From assembly GCA_963724625.1 (NCBI GenBank), contig CAVRVO010000030.1:185525-249524 (forward strand): a stretch of DNA of 64,000 nucleotides, read 5' to 3'. Made by a program: the position numbers and the translations under genes. The DNA comes from DATBVX01 sp963724625 (lineage in GTDB: Bacteria > Pseudomonadota > Gammaproteobacteria > Steroidobacterales > Steroidobacteraceae). Positions within the stretch are counted from its first letter, which is position 1. Each line of letters starts with the position of its first letter. The notes below the pieces were generated by a model, which had not been told where the DNA came from, did not search any database, and worked only from the letters and a program-made list of their open reading frames with translations. Below are positions 25,403 to 34,042 of the stretch, piece by piece.

Positions 25403-27488
25403 ATGTCCGATCGTCATCGCAAGCTGTTCGTGACCTCCGCGCTTCCGTACGCCAACGGCTCCTTTCATATCGGCCATATCATGGAGTACATCCAGGTCGA
25501 TATCTGGGTGCGGTTCCAGCGGATGCTGGGGAATGAGGTGCACTTCGTTTGCGCGGACGATGCACACGGCGCGCCGATCATGCTCAAGGCGCAAGCAGAG
25601 GGAATCTCGCCGCAACAGCTCGATCGCTCGCATCGCGTCGGAACGCCCGAAGTACCTGCAGGGATTTCACCTCAGCTTCGACAACTGGCATTCAACCGAC
25701 TCGACCGAGAATACGGAGCTTTCGCAGGACATCTATCGCCGGCTCAAGGCCGCCGGTCTGATCTACAGCAAGGCGGTCGAGCAGTTCTTTGACCCGGTGA
25801 AAGGCATGTTCCTCCCGGACCGCTACATAAAGGGCGAATGCCCGAACTGCCATTCCAAGGATCAATACGGTGACGCATGTGAGGTATGCAGCACCGTGTA
25901 TGCGCCGACGGACCTGATCGAGCCCTACTCCACTCTTTCGGGGGCCAAGCCGATCCTCCGAACCTCCGAACATCTCTTCTTCCGGCTTTCCGATCCAAAA
26001 TGCGTCCAGTTTCTGAATCAATGGATCGGCGCGCCGGATCGATTGCAAGTCCAAGTGGCGAACAAGGCGCGGGAATGGCTCGACGGGCGCGGCGATAGGG
26101 CGCTTGGCGATTGGGATATCTCGCGCGACGAGCCGTACTTCGGCATTCCGATTCCGGATAGCCCCGGTAAGTACTTCTATGTCTGGCTGGATGCGCCTAT
26201 CGGATATCTGGCTTCGCTCAAGCAATACTTCGATTCTGGCAAGGCTGCGGCACGTGGAGAGCTTCGTTCGTTCAACGAATTCCTTTCCGCGAATGACACC
26301 GAGCAGATCCATTTCATCGGCAAGGACATCATTTATTTTCATACCTTGTTCTGGCCCGCGATGCTGAAGTTCGCCGGTTCGCCCTACAGGGTTCCCGATC
26401 ACGTCTACGTGCACGGCTTTATCACCGTGTCGGGCGAAAAGATGTCCAAGTCGCGCGGCACCGGTCTCAGCCCGCTCCGATACCTGGAGCTCGGGATGAA
26501 CCCGGAGTGGCTGCGTTACTACATTGCGGCCAAGCTCAACGCCAATGTCGAGGACCTCGATTTCAACGCCGATGACTTCGTCGCACGCGTCAATGCCGAC
26601 CTGATCGGCAAGTACATCAACATCGCGAGCCGCGCGGCCGGCTTCATTACCAAGCGCTTTGGCGGCAAGCTTCTGCCCAGCGACGAAAACCGCGCAGTGG
26701 CCACCGCGAAGTGGTCCAGGCAGGCGCTCGATGCTGGCGAGCGCATACTGGAAGACTACGAAGCGCGTGAATTCGGCAAAGTAGTACGCCGGGTGATGGA
26801 ACTTGCCGACCGCATGAACGAGGCTATCGATCAGGAAAAGCCCTGGGTGTTGGCCAAGGATCCTCAGCAGGAGCGTCGGCTGTGGGAAGTGTGCTCGGAT
26901 TGCATCGATGCATTCCGCAGACTCACGGTGCTGCTGGCTCCGATTCTTCCAGACACCGCCGAGCGAGCTGCAAGGATGCTGGGATTACCTCTGCCGCTGC
27001 GCTGGGCGCAGCTGCACGAGCCGCAGCCTCTCAAGATGCAACCCTATGAGCACCTCATGCAACGTGTGGATCCAAAACAGATGGACGCCTTGTTCGCTCC
27101 CCCTGCCGAGGAGACAGCGTCACCTTCCAGCTCCGGCCCAGCCTCGACGCCGGCCAGCGGCGAGGGAGTGATTTCCATCGATGAATTCAACAGGATCGAC
27201 CTGCGCGTAGCGCGCATCGTCGCCGCTGAGCCCATCGAGGGTGCGGACAAGCTTCTCAAGCTCACGCTCGATGTCGGCAACGGAATGCGCACAGTCTACG
27301 CGGGAATCAAATCCGCATATCCGGCCGAGAGCCTCGCGGGTCGACAGGTCGTGGTGGTTGCCAACCTCGCGCCGCGCAAGATGCGCTTCGGCACTTCGGA
27401 AGGCATGGTGCTGGCGGCAGGTGACGGCTCCGGCATCTTTCTGCTGTCTCCTGACCAGGGCGCGCAACCAGGCATGAAGGTCAAGTGA
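25403..27488 (+). pseudogene. metG: Methionyl-tRNA synthetase, reading frame broken by an apparent +1 shift
   Basis: MetG charges tRNA-Met. The ATG frame from 25403 has HIGH (residues 22-25) and reads correctly to GISPQQL at about residue 73. After an extra base at about 25622 (cagctc-G-atcgct), homology continues in the next frame as IARIASERPKYLQGFHLSFD up to the stop at 27488. Removing one base restores about 694 residues with the zinc knuckle CPNCHSKDQYGDACEVC, KMSKSRGTG, and the C-terminal tRNA-binding domain (from IDEFNRIDLRVARIVAAEPI). No other metG is seen in the window, and the gene is normally essential. A sequencing or assembly error is the likeliest cause; recent mutation or frameshifting are alternatives. 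The rest shows no decay. Confidence 0.9.
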
Positions 27489-27491
27489 GCT

Positions 27492-28085
27492 GTGAACGAT
27501 CTCGTCGAGCAGATCGACGCCGTGCTTCCACAAACGCAGTGCACGCGCTGCGGGTATGCGGCATGCCGGCCTTACGCCGAAGCGATTGCCGCTGGTAGTG
27601 CCGACATCAATCAGTGCCCGCCCGGTGGCGAGGTCACCATTCGCGCATTGGCGCGTCTGCTGGGGCGGATCGAGAAGCCGCTCAATCCCGTAAACGGAGT
27701 AGTTCGGGCCCCCACCGTTGCTTTCATCGATGAGGCGCGTTGCATCGGCTGCGCCAAGTGTCTACCCGCCTGCCCGGTCGATGCCATAGTGGGCGCCCAG
27801 CGTTTCATGCATACCGTCGTCGCGGAGCTGTGCACCGGTTGCGACCTGTGCCTGCCGCCTTGCCCTGTGGATTGCATCGAACTGCGACCGGCACTCGATG
27901 TACGGGGCGAACCGATTCCAGCGCCTCTGACGCTTGAGGAGTTGCAGCTGCAGGGCCGCGCTTTTCGTGAGCGCTACGAGGCCGGCCGCGAGCGGCGGCG
28001 GCGGAGCATCGAGGAACGTCAACACATGATCGCTGCCAGAAAGCGTGAGGCGGGCACCTGGCGCAAGCCTGGCGCAGCGTCATGA
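27492..28085 (+). CDS. rnfB: RnfB-like ferredoxin, soluble form
   Basis: A 197-residue iron-sulfur protein of the RnfB family. It has the Fe4 domain cysteines (CTRCGYAAC...C near residues 17-42) and two 4Fe-4S ferredoxin motifs, CIGCAKCLPACPVD and CTGCDLCLPPCPVDC. The N-terminal membrane anchor of complete RnfB is missing, and no rnfA, C, D, G or E lies nearby. It therefore probably acts as a soluble electron carrier rather than part of the Rnf pump. The GTG start follows metG after three bases; the ATG of nth overlaps its stop (ATGA). rnfB–nth linkage without the other rnf genes is known in several proteobacteria. Confidence 0.9.
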   Translation: MNDLVEQIDAVLPQTQCTRCGYAACRPYAEAIAAGSADINQCPPGGEVTIRALARLLGRIEKPLNPVNGVVRAPTVAFIDEARCIGCAKCLPACPVDAIVGAQRFMHTVVAELCTGCDLCLPPCPVDCIELRPALDVRGEPIPAPLTLEELQLQGRAFRERYEAGRERRRRSIEERQHMIAARKREAGTWRKPGAAS

Positions 28086-28750
28086 CACCTCGGCGCCGTG
28101 CCGCGATCCTTGCGCGGCTCAAGGCCGCCAATCCCGAACCGCGGACTGAGCTCGAATACTCAAGCCCGTTTCAGCTCCTGGTCGCAGTCATGCTGTCCGC
28201 GCAGGCGACGGACAAAAGCGTAAATCGCGCTACTGCTGAGCTGTTCCGCCTCGCTCCGGACCCGCAAGCAGTGTTGGCGCTCGGCGTGGCAGGCCTTTCC
28301 AGGCATATCAAGTCGATCGGCCTTTTCAACACCAAGGCGCGCAACATCATTGAAACCTGCAGACTCCTGATCGAGCGCTTCGCCGGCGTGGTACCTGCAG
28401 ACCGCGACGCCCTGCAGTCGCTGCCTGGCGTTGGTCGCAAGACGGCGAACGTGGTCCTGAACGTGGCTTTCGGCCAGTCCACGATCGCAGTCGACACGCA
28501 CATCTTCCGTGTCGCCAACCGTACCGGGCTGGCGCCGGGCAAGACACCGCTTGAGGTGGAGATGCGTCTGCTCGAAGTCGTGCCGGACGAATATCGTCGC
28601 CACGCGCATCACTGGCTCATTCTGCATGGGCGTTACGTATGTACTGCCCGCAAACCACGCTGCCCTGAATGCGGGATTGCGGACCTGTGCGAATACGATC
28701 ACAAGACCGGGGCCGCAGCTGCAGCATGTTCACCGTCAAGGCGCCGTTGA
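28082..28750 (+). CDS. nth: Endonuclease III
   Basis: Nth is a DNA glycosylase/AP lyase that removes oxidised pyrimidines. The 222-residue protein has the helix-hairpin-helix LPGVGRKTANVVLNVAFG with the catalytic lysine, the catalytic aspartate in AVDTHIFRV, and the 4Fe-4S ligands in C-x6-C-x2-C-x5-C (CTARKPRCPECGIADLC). It overlaps rnfB by four bases, in keeping with one operon. A short Ala/Arg-rich tail follows the cluster. It is ten bases upstream of the DUF1841 gene. Confidence 0.96.
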   Translation: MTPRRRAAILARLKAANPEPRTELEYSSPFQLLVAVMLSAQATDKSVNRATAELFRLAPDPQAVLALGVAGLSRHIKSIGLFNTKARNIIETCRLLIERFAGVVPADRDALQSLPGVGRKTANVVLNVAFGQSTIAVDTHIFRVANRTGLAPGKTPLEVEMRLLEVVPDEYRRHAHHWLILHGRYVCTARKPRCPECGIADLCEYDHKTGAAAAACSPSRRR

Positions 28751-28759
28751 ACCAAGCCC

Positions 28760-29200
28760 ATGCCAATCTTTCACCAGCAAAGCCGCACGGATCTGCGCCG
28801 CATCTATGTCGACGCGTGGCGAAAATATCGCAACAGCGAGCCTCTGGAGCCGCTGCAGGCGCAGGTCGCGAGATTGATCGCCGAACACCCTGAGTATCAC
28901 GAGTTGCTCGAAGCAGAAGTGCCCGCGGTTGAGGCTGAGTTTCTGACCGACGCCGGTGCGGAGAATCCATTCCTGCATCTGGGGCTACATCTCGCCATCC
29001 GGGAGCAGGTCAGCACCGATCGTCCCGCCGGGATCCGTGCGCTTCACGCATCGCTGGCATCACTGCTCGGTTCAGCACACGAAGCCGAACACCGAATGCT
29101 GGAGGTTCTCGGTGAGATCCTGTGGGAATCGCAGCGCGCCGGAACGCCGCCTGATGAGGCTCTCTATCTCAAACGCCTGGAGAACCTGGAGCGCGCTTGA
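28760..29200 (+). CDS. DUF1841 family protein
   Basis: A 146-residue DUF1841 protein of unknown function, predicted cytoplasmic and helical. The family pattern is clear: LRRIYVDAWRKYRNSEPLEP near the N terminus, LIAEHPEYH, and ENPFLHLGLHLAIREQ followed by DRPAGIRAL. It is the last gene of the run metG–rnfB–nth–DUF1841, a known neighbourhood in beta- and gammaproteobacteria. It ends 19 bp from the convergent lexA. Its job may relate to the repair gene beside it, but nothing in the sequence shows this. Confidence 0.9.
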   Translation: MPIFHQQSRTDLRRIYVDAWRKYRNSEPLEPLQAQVARLIAEHPEYHELLEAEVPAVEAEFLTDAGAENPFLHLGLHLAIREQVSTDRPAGIRALHASLASLLGSAHEAEHRMLEVLGEILWESQRAGTPPDEALYLKRLENLERA

Positions 29201-29219
29201 CGCGACCAGAGGACGAGAC

Positions 29220-29867
29220 TCAACTCGTGCGCCGCTCGCGCACGATGTTGCGCACACTGCCATCGACGCGTCGTAGGATTCCCACGACGACACCCTCGAT
29301 GATCATCGGCTGCGCCTTGAGATCGACCCGGATTGGCTGGAAATCCGCATTCTCAGGCATCAGCCAGACAATCGATCCTTCCTGCCGATAGCGCTTGACC
29401 GTTACCTCGTTTTCCAGACGCGCGACCACGATTTGCCGATTGCGCACTTCGCTCGTGCGGTGCACGGCGACGAGGTCACCGTCGACGATCCCTACATCGC
29501 GCATGCTCATGCCACTGACCTTGAGCAGGTAATGGGGACGCGGCTGGAACAGCTGTGGATCGATCTGGAATCGTCCTTCAACATGCTCTTCGGCGAGGAT
29601 CGGCCGGCCTGCCGCTACCCGTCCAATCAAAGGAAGACCGATCTGCTCGCGCAGATAGTCCTTGAGCTGGATGCCGCGCGAAGCACCGGGAATCAACTCA
29701 ATGGCTCCTTTGCGCTGCAAAGCGCGCAGGTGCTCCTCAGCCGCGTTGGCTGACTTGAATCCCAGCTCGCGCGCAATTTCGGCGCGTGTCGGCGGCATGC
29801 CGTTGTCGACAATCCGCGTCTGAATGAGACGCAGAATCTGGGTCTGGCGGGGAGTCAGATCGGACAT
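29220..29867 (-). CDS. lexA: LexA SOS repressor
   Basis: LexA represses the SOS genes and cleaves itself when RecA is activated. The 215-residue protein has the N-terminal winged helix (LTPRQTQILRLIQ; ELGFKSANAAEEHLRAL recognises DNA), the cleavage bond A86-G87, catalytic S121 (SGMSMRD) and K158 (EVTVKRY). The ATG at 29867 gives the standard start MSDLTPRQ. The in-frame upstream reading to 29885 lacks homology. A near-consensus operator lies 27 bases upstream, so it is autoregulated. It faces the DUF1841 gene tail to tail. Confidence 0.97.
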   Translation of the reverse strand: MSDLTPRQTQILRLIQTRIVDNGMPPTRAEIARELGFKSANAAEEHLRALQRKGAIELIPGASRGIQLKDYLREQIGLPLIGRVAAGRPILAEEHVEGRFQIDPQLFQPRPHYLLKVSGMSMRDVGIVDGDLVAVHRTSEVRNRQIVVARLENEVTVKRYRQEGSIVWLMPENADFQPIRVDLKAQPMIIEGVVVGILRRVDGSVRNIVRERRTS

Positions 29868-29893
29868 GGAGTCACTCGCAGGCAATTCGGCTG

Positions 29894-29911
29894 ACTGTGA
29901 TTATATACAGT
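29894..29911 (-). promoter_or_regulatory. LexA operator (SOS box) overlapping the lexA -10
   Basis: On the minus strand the site reads ACTGTATATAATCACAGT, which keeps CTGT-N8-ACAG of the E. coli-type consensus TACTGTATATATATACAGTA. A -10 box TATAAT (29900-29905) lies inside it, with a -35-like TTGCAC at 29922-29927 spaced by 16 bp. LexA binding would block polymerase directly. Confidence 0.9.
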
Positions 29912-30381
29912 TAGATGCCGCGTGCAAATCCAATCACATACCGACTGCCGGGCTACACGGATGTGACCCTATTTGCTCCAGCACACGCGTTCCCGGCTGG
30001 CGCGTCGGTCGGTGCATCCGAAGCGCGCGCGAGGCGCAACTCGGTGCGCCGTGCGCGACGATTCCGTGCGACATACGCGATGACTCATTCGAGCAACAGG
30101 ATGCATGACGGGAGTGAGGACAAGTGAGCCTCACCCACCGAAAAGACGCGCAATGGTTGTCCACCGATGCTTACTGCGAGCACGTCTTGTAGAAGTTGCG
30201 CGCTGTCAATACTTGTCGCTGCAGGACGACAAGCCCACGAGTACTATTGCATCGGAAGCGCAAACATGTTCACTTATGCGCCGTTCCGGTTCGGCTCGCG
30301 CGTGGGCTTCGGCCCGTGGTTTGAGCTGAAGTGTTGGACTTCGGGCTACCCGAGAAACTCACGAACGAAAAGGGGAATACC
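29912..30381. other. Gene-poor interval between lexA and the Lpp-like gene
   Basis: This 470-bp stretch holds the upstream region of lexA on the left and the leader of the lipoprotein gene on the right. Short open frames exist (for example 29915-30127) but none has a Shine-Dalgarno, homology or a plausible composition. I see no clear promoter, hairpin or tRNA in it. It may hold regulatory sequence for the strongly expressed type of lipoprotein downstream. Confidence 0.5.
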
Positions 30382-30699
30382 ATGAAGAGTGCAATGATGC
30401 TTAAGGCTTCAACCGCTGTCCTGTGTCTCGGAATGATGGCTGCGTGCACAGACCTCAAGCCGATTCAGGCCCAGATCGACGAGCTGAAGTCACAAGTCGC
30501 GAAAGTTGGCGCAGACGCGACATCGGCCAAAGATGCGGCGAGCTCAGCCTCGAGCGCAGCTTCGGCGGCGCAGTCGGCCGCGAACGGTGCGCAGAGCACT
30601 GCAAACCAGGCGCTTTCCGCAGCTCAGGCCAGCCAGTCCTGCTGCGATGCGACCAACGAGAAGATCGATCGCATGTTCAAGAAGTCGATGTCGAAGTAA
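30382..30699 (+). CDS. Lpp/OprI-like alanine-zipper outer membrane lipoprotein
   Basis: A 105-residue lipoprotein. The signal sequence ends in MMAAC, so the cysteine near residue 22 would be lipidated. It is followed by a short DLKPIQAQIDELKSQVAKVG coiled coil and an alanine/serine zipper rich in AASSAASAAQSAANGAQST-like heptads. The end NEKIDRMFKKSMSK resembles OprI and Lpp, including a final lysine that in E. coli Lpp is bonded to peptidoglycan. A near-perfect ribosome site (AGGGG, six bases from the ATG) and a strong terminator suggest high expression. The two adjacent cysteines in SQSCCDAT near residue 90 are unusual. An L,D-transpeptidase gene faces it. Confidence 0.85.
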   Translation: MKSAMMLKASTAVLCLGMMAACTDLKPIQAQIDELKSQVAKVGADATSAKDAASSASSAASAAQSAANGAQSTANQALSAAQASQSCCDATNEKIDRMFKKSMSK

Positions 30700-30720
30700 G
30701 TCGGCAGCGAGCAAAATCCG

Positions 30721-30757
30721 GCGCCGCGGTGCTATTGGGCCCGCGGCGCTTTTTTTT
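30721..30757 (+). terminator. Rho-independent terminator of the Lpp-like gene
   Basis: A perfect 9-bp stem (GCGCCGCGG / CCGCGGCGC) with an 11-base loop is followed by eight T residues, 22 bp after the stop codon. Confidence 0.92.
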
Positions 30758-30771
30758 AGCCGCGCAGGCGG

Positions 30772-31746
30772 CTATTCCGACGCGCTGGCCGCGCGCGCCT
30801 CGAGGCCGACGGAGGTCGAAATCGCGACCGGCTTGCCGCGCGATTCGATCAAGGTCCGCTCGGCGAGTGGCCAATTGATCCGAATGGGCCGGTTGCGAGT
30901 CGCAGCCACCAGAGTTCGCGTGAGCTGAGTGAGGTCGACCGGGGCTGCTCCGCTGTTCTCTAAGGGCGGGTGCACTTCCAGGTACAACACGCCGTTATCC
31001 CAGCCGGTCTTCACGGGTTCATTGATGATGCGGACCCGGGTCCCGACGCCGACCATGCGAAACAGCGATTCGATGTCTTCCGGGTACATGCGGATACAGC
31101 CATGCGTCACCTGCATGCCGACGCCGACCGGCTTGTTCGTGCCGTGGATCATGTATGCACCACCCGGTATAGCTAGCCGCATCGCGAAGTCCCCGAGGGG
31201 GTTGTCGGGACCGGGCGGGATCGCCGCCGGGATCGGGTCACCATCGTCCTCGTGTTGCTTGCGAATCGAGGCTGGCGGATACCAGGTCGGTTTCTTGATC
31301 TTCGCCGCGATCTGGGTGACGCCAATCGGTGTGCGCCAATCCATCTGGCCGACGCTGATCGGATGCGAGATCAGCTCGGCTGGCTCCTTGCCGGTTCTGC
31401 GCGGGAAGTAGTAGAGCCGGTGATCGGCGAGGTTGATCACGATGCCCTCGCGCGGTCCGGGTGGCAGGATGTGCTGAGTCGGTAGGCTGATTGGGGTGCC
31501 CTCACCCGGCAGCCAAGGGTCAGTTCCAGGATTCGCCAGGGCGATTTCCTCATAACCCAGGCCGTAACGGCGCGCTATGTCCGGCAGCGTGTCCTCGAAC
31601 TGCGCGACGGTATTCTCTTCCAGCCCGATGAGATCTACGCCGGTCGGCGGCACCTGGAACATCTCGGCGTGCGCCGCAACACAACTCGCCCCCAGAAGAG
31701 CCGCGCACCAAAGCGCCATTGAGCGTGTGCAGTCCATTGGTCTCAT
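30772..31746 (-). CDS. L,D-transpeptidase (ErfK/YbiS/YcfS family)
   Basis: A 324-residue exported L,D-transpeptidase. The signal peptide (SMALWCAALLGASCVAAHA) leads to a LysM-like segment (DTLPDIARRYGLGYEEIALANPG) and then the YkuD catalytic domain with H201, H215 and nucleophile C217 in HGTNKPVG...THGCIRM. In E. coli, YbiS, ErfK and YcfS of the same layout attach Lpp through its C-terminal lysine to peptidoglycan. The neighbouring gene here encodes an Lpp-like protein ending in lysine, so it is a natural substrate candidate (inference). Start is at 31746, or at the ATG 31737. Confidence 0.92.
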   Translation of the reverse strand: MRPMDCTRSMALWCAALLGASCVAAHAEMFQVPPTGVDLIGLEENTVAQFEDTLPDIARRYGLGYEEIALANPGTDPWLPGEGTPISLPTQHILPPGPREGIVINLADHRLYYFPRRTGKEPAELISHPISVGQMDWRTPIGVTQIAAKIKKPTWYPPASIRKQHEDDGDPIPAAIPPGPDNPLGDFAMRLAIPGGAYMIHGTNKPVGVGMQVTHGCIRMYPEDIESLFRMVGVGTRVRIINEPVKTGWDNGVLYLEVHPPLENSGAAPVDLTQLTRTLVAATRNRPIRINWPLAERTLIESRGKPVAISTSVGLEARAASASE

Positions 31747-31832
31747 TCTAGGCCAGGATTGTGATCGGTCTCACGTCGTCGGCCAGCCCTGTCGCCTAAA
31801 GTGCTCCCCCAGCAATAAGAACAGTCCACTCC

Positions 31833-32015
31833 ATGAACACCGCGCCTAGGGTCGACGATAACAAGGATGAGATCGAAAGCCCAAAGGGCTGGGACGCTTT
31901 TAGCGTCTGGAGCGAGCGCGTTTGCAAGCCTGATGATCGCGCGCCTATCGCTTCGGCACAGGGTTGGGATCCCTACTTCGTCTGGTTGAGCCGCGTCCGA
32001 AAATCCGATCAATAG
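31833..32015 (+). CDS. Small protein with a duplicated GWD-VW-RV-K-D motif
   Basis: A 60-residue predicted protein that I do not recognise. Two tandem 19-residue units make up most of it: SPKGWDAFSVWSERVCKPD (16-34) and SAQGWDPYFVWLSRVRKSD (41-59). Ten of 19 positions agree, including G, W, D, V, W, R, V, K and D. The coding DNA of the units differs at synonymous positions (GGC/GGT, GAC/GAT, AAG/AAA), which suggests selection on the protein. No strong Shine-Dalgarno is visible before the ATG. The stop overlaps the end of the convergent fabH by seven bases. No signal peptide or membrane segment is seen. Confidence 0.6.
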   Translation: MNTAPRVDDNKDEIESPKGWDAFSVWSERVCKPDDRAPIASAQGWDPYFVWLSRVRKSDQ

Positions 32016-32977
32016 CGCACCACGGCGGCGCCCCAGGTAAAGCCGCCACCAAACGCTTCCAGCAATAGCAGATTTCCCCGCTTGATGCGCCCGTCGCGCA
32101 CACCGACGTCGAGTGCCAATGGCACCGAGCCTGCAGATGTATTGCCATGCTCCTGCACCGTGACGATCACCCGCTCCATGGGTAGATCGAGCTTTCTGGC
32201 GGTCGCCTGGATGATGCGCAGGTTCGCCTGGTGAGGGACCAGCCAATCGACCGCGGACTTGTCGAGCTTGTTCGCCTCGAGCGCCTCTTCAACGATGCGG
32301 CCGAGGGTGTTCACCGCGACCTTGAAGACTTCATTGCCCTTCATCTGCACACCGAAGGTACCTGGTGGTCCCTTTGGCCAGCCCTTCGAAACGCCGCCCG
32401 GATAATTGAGCAGGTCCTGGTAAGTGCCGTCGGCGTGTATGTGCGTCGAGACGATCCCCGCTTCATTCGATGGCTTCAGCACCACGGCGCCGGCGCCGTC
32501 CGCAAACAATACGCTGGTCTGCCGGTCGTTCCAGTTGACGATGCGAGACAACATGTCGGCACCGATCACGAGCGCGCACTTCGACTCGCCACAGCGGATG
32601 TACTTGTCGGCGATGGACAGCGCGTAAATGAAACCGGTGCAGGCGGCTTCGACACTAAACGCAGGACAACCGCGGATGCCGAGCCGCGCCTGCAGCAGCA
32701 CGCCGCAGTTCGGGAACACGAGATCGGGCGTGGTCGTGCCAAAAGCAATCAGGTCGATCTCTGCCGGCGCGACGCCCGCACTGTGCAGCGCCGCGCGTGC
32801 CGCCTGCTCGGCCATGTCGACGGTAGTCTCGCTCTCAGCCGCAATATGCCGACGCTCGATGCCGGTACGAGTGCGGATCCACTCGTCGGTCGTATCCACG
32901 ATCTTCTCGAGGTCGAAATTGGTGAGGACCTTCTCGGGAAGATAGCTACCCGTCCCTTCGATTCTTGAGTAGATCAA
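32009..32977 (-). CDS. fabH: 3-oxoacyl-[acyl-carrier-protein] synthase III
   Basis: FabH condenses acetyl-CoA with malonyl-ACP to start fatty acid synthesis. The 322-residue sequence has the catalytic triad C113 (EAACTGFIYAL), H249 (VPHQANLRI) and N279 (EHGNTSAGS). The TTG at 32977 is preferred: it overlaps the plsX stop (TTGA), has GAGG eight bases upstream and gives the conserved start IYSRIEGTGSYLPEKVLTN. A much longer reading to 33181 lies inside plsX and has no homology. It is the last gene of yceD–rpmF–plsX–fabH. Confidence 0.96.
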   Translation of the reverse strand: MIYSRIEGTGSYLPEKVLTNFDLEKIVDTTDEWIRTRTGIERRHIAAESETTVDMAEQAARAALHSAGVAPAEIDLIAFGTTTPDLVFPNCGVLLQARLGIRGCPAFSVEAACTGFIYALSIADKYIRCGESKCALVIGADMLSRIVNWNDRQTSVLFADGAGAVVLKPSNEAGIVSTHIHADGTYQDLLNYPGGVSKGWPKGPPGTFGVQMKGNEVFKVAVNTLGRIVEEALEANKLDKSAVDWLVPHQANLRIIQATARKLDLPMERVIVTVQEHGNTSAGSVPLALDVGVRDGRIKRGNLLLLEAFGGGFTWGAAVVRY

Positions 32978-33987
32978 TGGATCTGCCTCGCGAGCTCCGC
33001 GGCGATCTGCGCGGGCACACCGCGCTCCGCCTCGGTGGCTGCTGTGAGGATGGCGTGACGGAATGCGTACTGATCCGCGCCGCCGTGACTCTTGATGACG
33101 ATGCCGTTCAATCCCACCATGCTGGCCCCATTGTAGCGACGCGGATCGAGCCGTGTCCTGAGCGCGCGTAGCGCCGGCCAAGCCGCAGCCGCCATGACCT
33201 TGCGTGCGGCCCCCCTCGAGAACTCCTCGCGTGTCGCGCTGCCGATCATGCGCGCCAGCCCTTCCATGGTCTTGAGCGCGACGTTGCCGGTGAAGCCGTC
33301 TGTCACGACCACGTCGACCTCGCCGGTGAAGATATCATCGCCCTCTACGAACCCGACGTAGTCGAGCGTCGTCGCCGCGAGCAGGCGATGCGCTTCCTGC
33401 ACCAGCGCGTGACCCTTGATGTCCTCCTCACCAATGTTGAGCAGCCCGACTCGAGGGCGCTCCAGCGCATTGAGATCAGCGGCGACTACTGAGCCCATCA
33501 CTCCGAACTGGCACAGCTGCGCCGGTGTGCATGAAGCATTGGCGCCGAGATCCAGCATGTGAGTGTGCCCGCCGATTGCCGGAATCGCTGACATGATTGC
33601 CGGACGATCGATGCCCGGTATCGACTTGAGCACGAAGTGCGCAGTAGCCATGAGGGCACCGGTGTTACCCGCGCTCACGCAGGCCTGCGCCCGCCCTTCC
33701 TTGACCATGTCGATGGCCCGACGCATCGAGGAGTCTTTCTTGCGTCTCAGCGCTTCGCGAGGCGCCTCATTCATTCCGACGATCTCGGAGGCGGGCTGAA
33801 CCTCGATGCGACTCTCTGCGTCGGCGCGATGTGTGCGCAGGAGGGGCTCGATAATCTCGGGCGCTCCAACCAGCACCAACCTCAGTTCCTTGCGCTCGCG
33901 CACCAGCTCGACGGCAGCGGGCACGCATACCTCAGCGCCGCGGTCGCCGCTCATCGCGTCAACTGCGATTGTGGACGCTGCTGACAA
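32974..33987 (-). CDS. plsX: Phosphate acyltransferase PlsX
   Basis: PlsX converts acyl-ACP to acyl-phosphate for phosphatidic acid synthesis. The 337-residue protein opens TIAVDAMSGDRGAEVCVPAA, matching the family. It contains ASEIVGMNEAPREALRRKKDSS, the SAGNTGALMA motif and VTDGFTGNVALKTMEG. A TTG at 33987 is the only start close to the conserved N terminus; no clear ribosome site was found. It couples to fabH by a four-base overlap. The order with rpmF upstream is the ancestral proteobacterial one. Confidence 0.95.
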   Translation of the reverse strand: MSAASTIAVDAMSGDRGAEVCVPAAVELVRERKELRLVLVGAPEIIEPLLRTHRADAESRIEVQPASEIVGMNEAPREALRRKKDSSMRRAIDMVKEGRAQACVSAGNTGALMATAHFVLKSIPGIDRPAIMSAIPAIGGHTHMLDLGANASCTPAQLCQFGVMGSVVAADLNALERPRVGLLNIGEEDIKGHALVQEAHRLLAATTLDYVGFVEGDDIFTGEVDVVVTDGFTGNVALKTMEGLARMIGSATREEFSRGAARKVMAAAAWPALRALRTRLDPRRYNGASMVGLNGIVIKSHGGADQYAFRHAILTAATEAERGVPAQIAAELARQIH

Positions 33988-34042
33988 GCGCCGCGGGCCG
34001 ATTACGGTGAGCGGACGGGATGCTGCGGCATGGCCGCGGCGA

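Noticed and set aside
29915..30127. 70-residue open frame starting beside the LexA operator
   Set aside because: No Shine-Dalgarno, no family resemblance, low-complexity arginine-rich end; more likely chance.
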